A stretch of DNA of 5,394 nucleotides from Methanosarcinales archaeon (GTDB lineage: Archaea; Halobacteriota; Syntropharchaeia; Alkanophagales; Methanospirareceae), in assembly GCA_030621945.1 (NCBI GenBank), contig JAUXGS010000081.1, forward strand, positions 1 to 5,394, written 5' to 3'. Made by a program: the position numbers and the translations under genes. Numbering within the stretch: position 1 is the stretch's first letter; each line of letters begins with the position of its first letter. Below are positions 4,635-5,394 of the stretch, one piece after another. The notes beneath the pieces were generated by a model. It did no database searches. It worked only from the letters and a program-made list of their open reading frames with translations, and was not told the DNA's origin.

Positions 4635-4714
4635 TATGCGTTACTGCAAGCGCAGCTCTGACGAGCTGCTTCGCTATGCGTTATGGCTGGCACACAGTGC
4701 CAGCAAATGCGTTG
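4635..4714. repeat. Two strong hairpins set between three ATGCGTT motifs
   Basis: TATGCGTTA occurs at 4635-4643 and 4675-4683, exactly 40 bases apart, and ATGCGTTG at 4707-4714. Between copies 1 and 2 lies GCAGCTC (4652-4658) / GAGCTGC (4663-4669) with a TGAC loop, extended by an imperfect lower stem (4646-4674). Between copies 2 and 3 lies GCTGGCAC (4686-4693) / GTGCCAGC (4697-4704) with an ACA loop, a perfect 8-bp stem. The regular motif-hairpin-motif-hairpin-motif layout is too ordered for ordinary spacer DNA. It could be an origin, a recombination or transposon end, or a structured RNA. Confidence 0.7.
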
Positions 4715-4727
4715 TTACAAAACCAAG

Positions 4728-4880
4728 TTATTTTATCATTCCCGTTTCCTTCATCAACCCCTCCGCCACATACTCTACATATGCCCGTGCTACCAAACCA
4801 TGTCTCCCTTTGCTCATACTCCCGAGTAGTAAACCGGCGCACCATACTTTTGCCTCGTGCTGATTTCCCTCCTTGCTCAT
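4728..4880 (-). CDS. Small hypothetical protein with its own promoter (50 aa)
   Basis: The frame can be read from an upstream ATG (4922) or TTG (4934), but the TATA box at 4935-4943 predicts transcription near 4912, inside that longer form. The ATG at 4880 follows GGAAGAGGTC (4887-4896 on the minus strand) with the GAGGT core 7 bases before it, so I take 4880 as the start. The protein begins MSKEGNQHEAKVWCAGLLLG, has one Cys and an amphipathic helical middle (HGLVARAYVEYVAEGLMKE), and is not clearly membrane-spanning. No family is recognised. It points towards the operon terminator and the hairpin module, which lies just past its stop. Confidence 0.62.
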   Translation of the reverse strand: MSKEGNQHEAKVWCAGLLLGSMSKGRHGLVARAYVEYVAEGLMKETGMIK

Positions 4881-4934
4881 ATCTATGACCTCTTCCGAAT
4901 CCTCTTTTTGTTCTTCTGCCATGTTAACCAACAA

Positions 4935-4943
4935 TTATATAAG
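4935..4943 (-). promoter_or_regulatory. TATA box of the 50-residue minus-strand gene
   Basis: On the minus strand this reads CTTATATAA. Transcription would start near 4912 and leave a leader of about 32 bases holding the SD. The box is nearly symmetric, and on the plus strand it is part of ATTATATAAGGG, identical to the operon promoter at 3133-3144, so plus-strand transcription from about 4965 is also possible. No convincing plus-strand gene follows (the best frame, from 4947, is 33 residues). Confidence 0.5.
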
Positions 4944-5040
4944 GGGATGGCGTGGCATAAAGCTATACAAAATGAGATAGTGTTATCATGTTGTTCCATC
5001 TGCGTCCATCACCCCCCACCCGTTCGACAGACATGGAAAT

Positions 5041-5118
5041 GGAAGTAGGAATACGCGCCCATCAACCCGTAGGTTTAGAGAAGGAACAGGAATATGCGCC
5101 CATCAACCCATCAACCCC
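5041..5118. repeat. Pair of 27-28 bp direct repeats plus a partial third copy
   Basis: Copy 1 (5041-5068) and copy 2 (5083-5109) share GGAA, AGGAATA and then GCGCCCATCAACCC, differing by one single-base deletion and two substitutions. A short extra ATCAACCC follows at 5110-5117, and CATCAACCC is also found at 4752-4760. The spacer is 14 bases. They lie in a gene-free stretch of about 270 bases (4881-5154), downstream of the PAPS-reductase-like gene and upstream of the 50-residue gene. No other feature is seen in that stretch besides the TATA box. Confidence 0.75.
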
Positions 5119-5154
5119 AAAGAACAGCGGTCATGTATATTCACTAACCCTAGT

Positions 5155-5394
5155 CTAACGAGTATTTTCAACATCCAACCTTGTTTGGCTTCCCATCACC
5201 TTAAACGTAAGACCATAATATTCCACACTATGACCATGATTAAAGGGGTTTAATGATCTACGATCCATCTCCTCCATCTTCGCCCACAAATGAGGATAAT
5301 ACTTATATAATGCATACATATTCGTCTGATTCTGCAATGGACAGCACCAACAACCCGTCCTTGTATAGCGCTCATAGAAACCTCCAAAGTCAAC
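5155..5394 (-). CDS. PAPS-reductase-like protein, C-terminal part; 5' end beyond the window
   Basis: The frame is open to the right edge, and 79 residues are visible. A TTG at 5337 should not be taken as the start, because the codons before it spell the conserved part: FYERYTRTGCWCCPLQ (motif GCWCCP about residues 14-19 of the visible piece). This is followed by MYALYKYYPHLWAKMEEMD, which matches the usual 'YP-LW' helix after the CWCCP motif in PAPS-reductase/PP-loop-like proteins found in phages, plasmids and archaea. The ATP-binding PP-loop itself would lie in the missing N-terminal part. Such proteins belong to the adenine nucleotide alpha hydrolase group. In mobile elements their substrate is often unknown, and roles in sulfur chemistry or nucleic-acid modification are inferred. 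The tail (FNHGHSVEYYGLTFKVMG) is not recognised. Confidence 0.75.
   Translation of the reverse strand, partial: VDFGGFYERYTRTGCWCCPLQNQTNMYALYKYYPHLWAKMEEMDRRSLNPFNHGHSVEYYGLTFKVMGSQTRLDVENTR

Noticed and set aside
4604..4888. 94-residue plus-strand frame rich in Pro and Ser
   Set aside because: It runs through the hairpin module and antisense to the minus-strand gene, which has a better SD and TATA box. No SD precedes it.
4881..4934. Longer N-terminus (from 4922 or 4934) for the 50-residue gene
   Set aside because: The predicted transcript start (about 4912) falls inside it, and it lacks an SD, whereas the ATG at 4880 has a good one. The acidic extra residues remain possible if transcription starts upstream.
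1..5394. tRNA, rRNA genes or a Borg-type genome
   Set aside because: No tRNA cloverleaf or rRNA sequence was seen. An in-gene tandem repeat recalls Borg elements, but base composition, diverged repeat units and lack of Borg marker genes give no support.

Overview
The window looks like part of an archaeal mobile genome (virus, plasmid or integrated element). No hallmark gene (major capsid, terminase, portal, replicase, integrase) is visible, so the element type is open. The archaeal reading rests on TATA-type promoters placed at sensible distances from genes (around 2495 on the minus strand, 3138 on the plus strand, 4939 on the minus strand), Shine-Dalgarno sites matching an archaeal/bacterial anti-SD, T-rich terminators, and many small genes coupled by ATGA overlaps. 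Base composition is moderate. A relative of methanogens or ANME archaea is a guess, not shown.

Left block (1-2993). Three plus-strand genes run in series: the 3' end of a hydrophilic, coiled-coil-rich protein (1-606), a 90-residue helical protein (596-868) and a 226-residue protein with a proline-rich linker (907-1587). None has a recognisable family. A minus-strand gene (1584-2462) converges on the third and shares a TTAA with it, so both genes stop in the same four bases. It encodes a free-standing homing-endonuclease-like protein: helix-turn-helix, six NUMOD3-like repeats, then a Vsr/EDxHD-like nuclease domain. Beyond its promoter region, which carries a duplicated start context and an inverted repeat, lies a plus-strand gene (2580-2993). 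This has a PPPHSD tandem-repeat linker and a PEGA domain that stops after about one third of its usual length.

Middle (2994-3376). A gene-free stretch of 383 bases. It holds a cluster of ATTAAC inverted repeats, a hairpin-plus-T-run terminator, a clear TATA box, and a leader of about 210 nt with hairpins and a 7-nt anti-Shine-Dalgarno element that can pair with the operon's first ribosome binding site.

Right operon (3377-4504). Six tiny plus-strand genes (55, 73, 67, 80, 62 and 41 residues) are tightly packed. Three encode four-cysteine zinc-ribbon-like proteins. Two junctions reuse the same 14-base stop/SD/start cassette. The operon ends in a T7 run.

Right end (4505-5394). An iteron-like set of four degenerate repeats is followed by two strong hairpins set between three ATGCGTT motifs. 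Next come a 50-residue minus-strand gene with its own TATA box and SD, a pair of 27-28 bp direct repeats, and the C-terminal end of a minus-strand gene carrying the GCWCCP motif of PAPS-reductase-like proteins, cut by the window edge.
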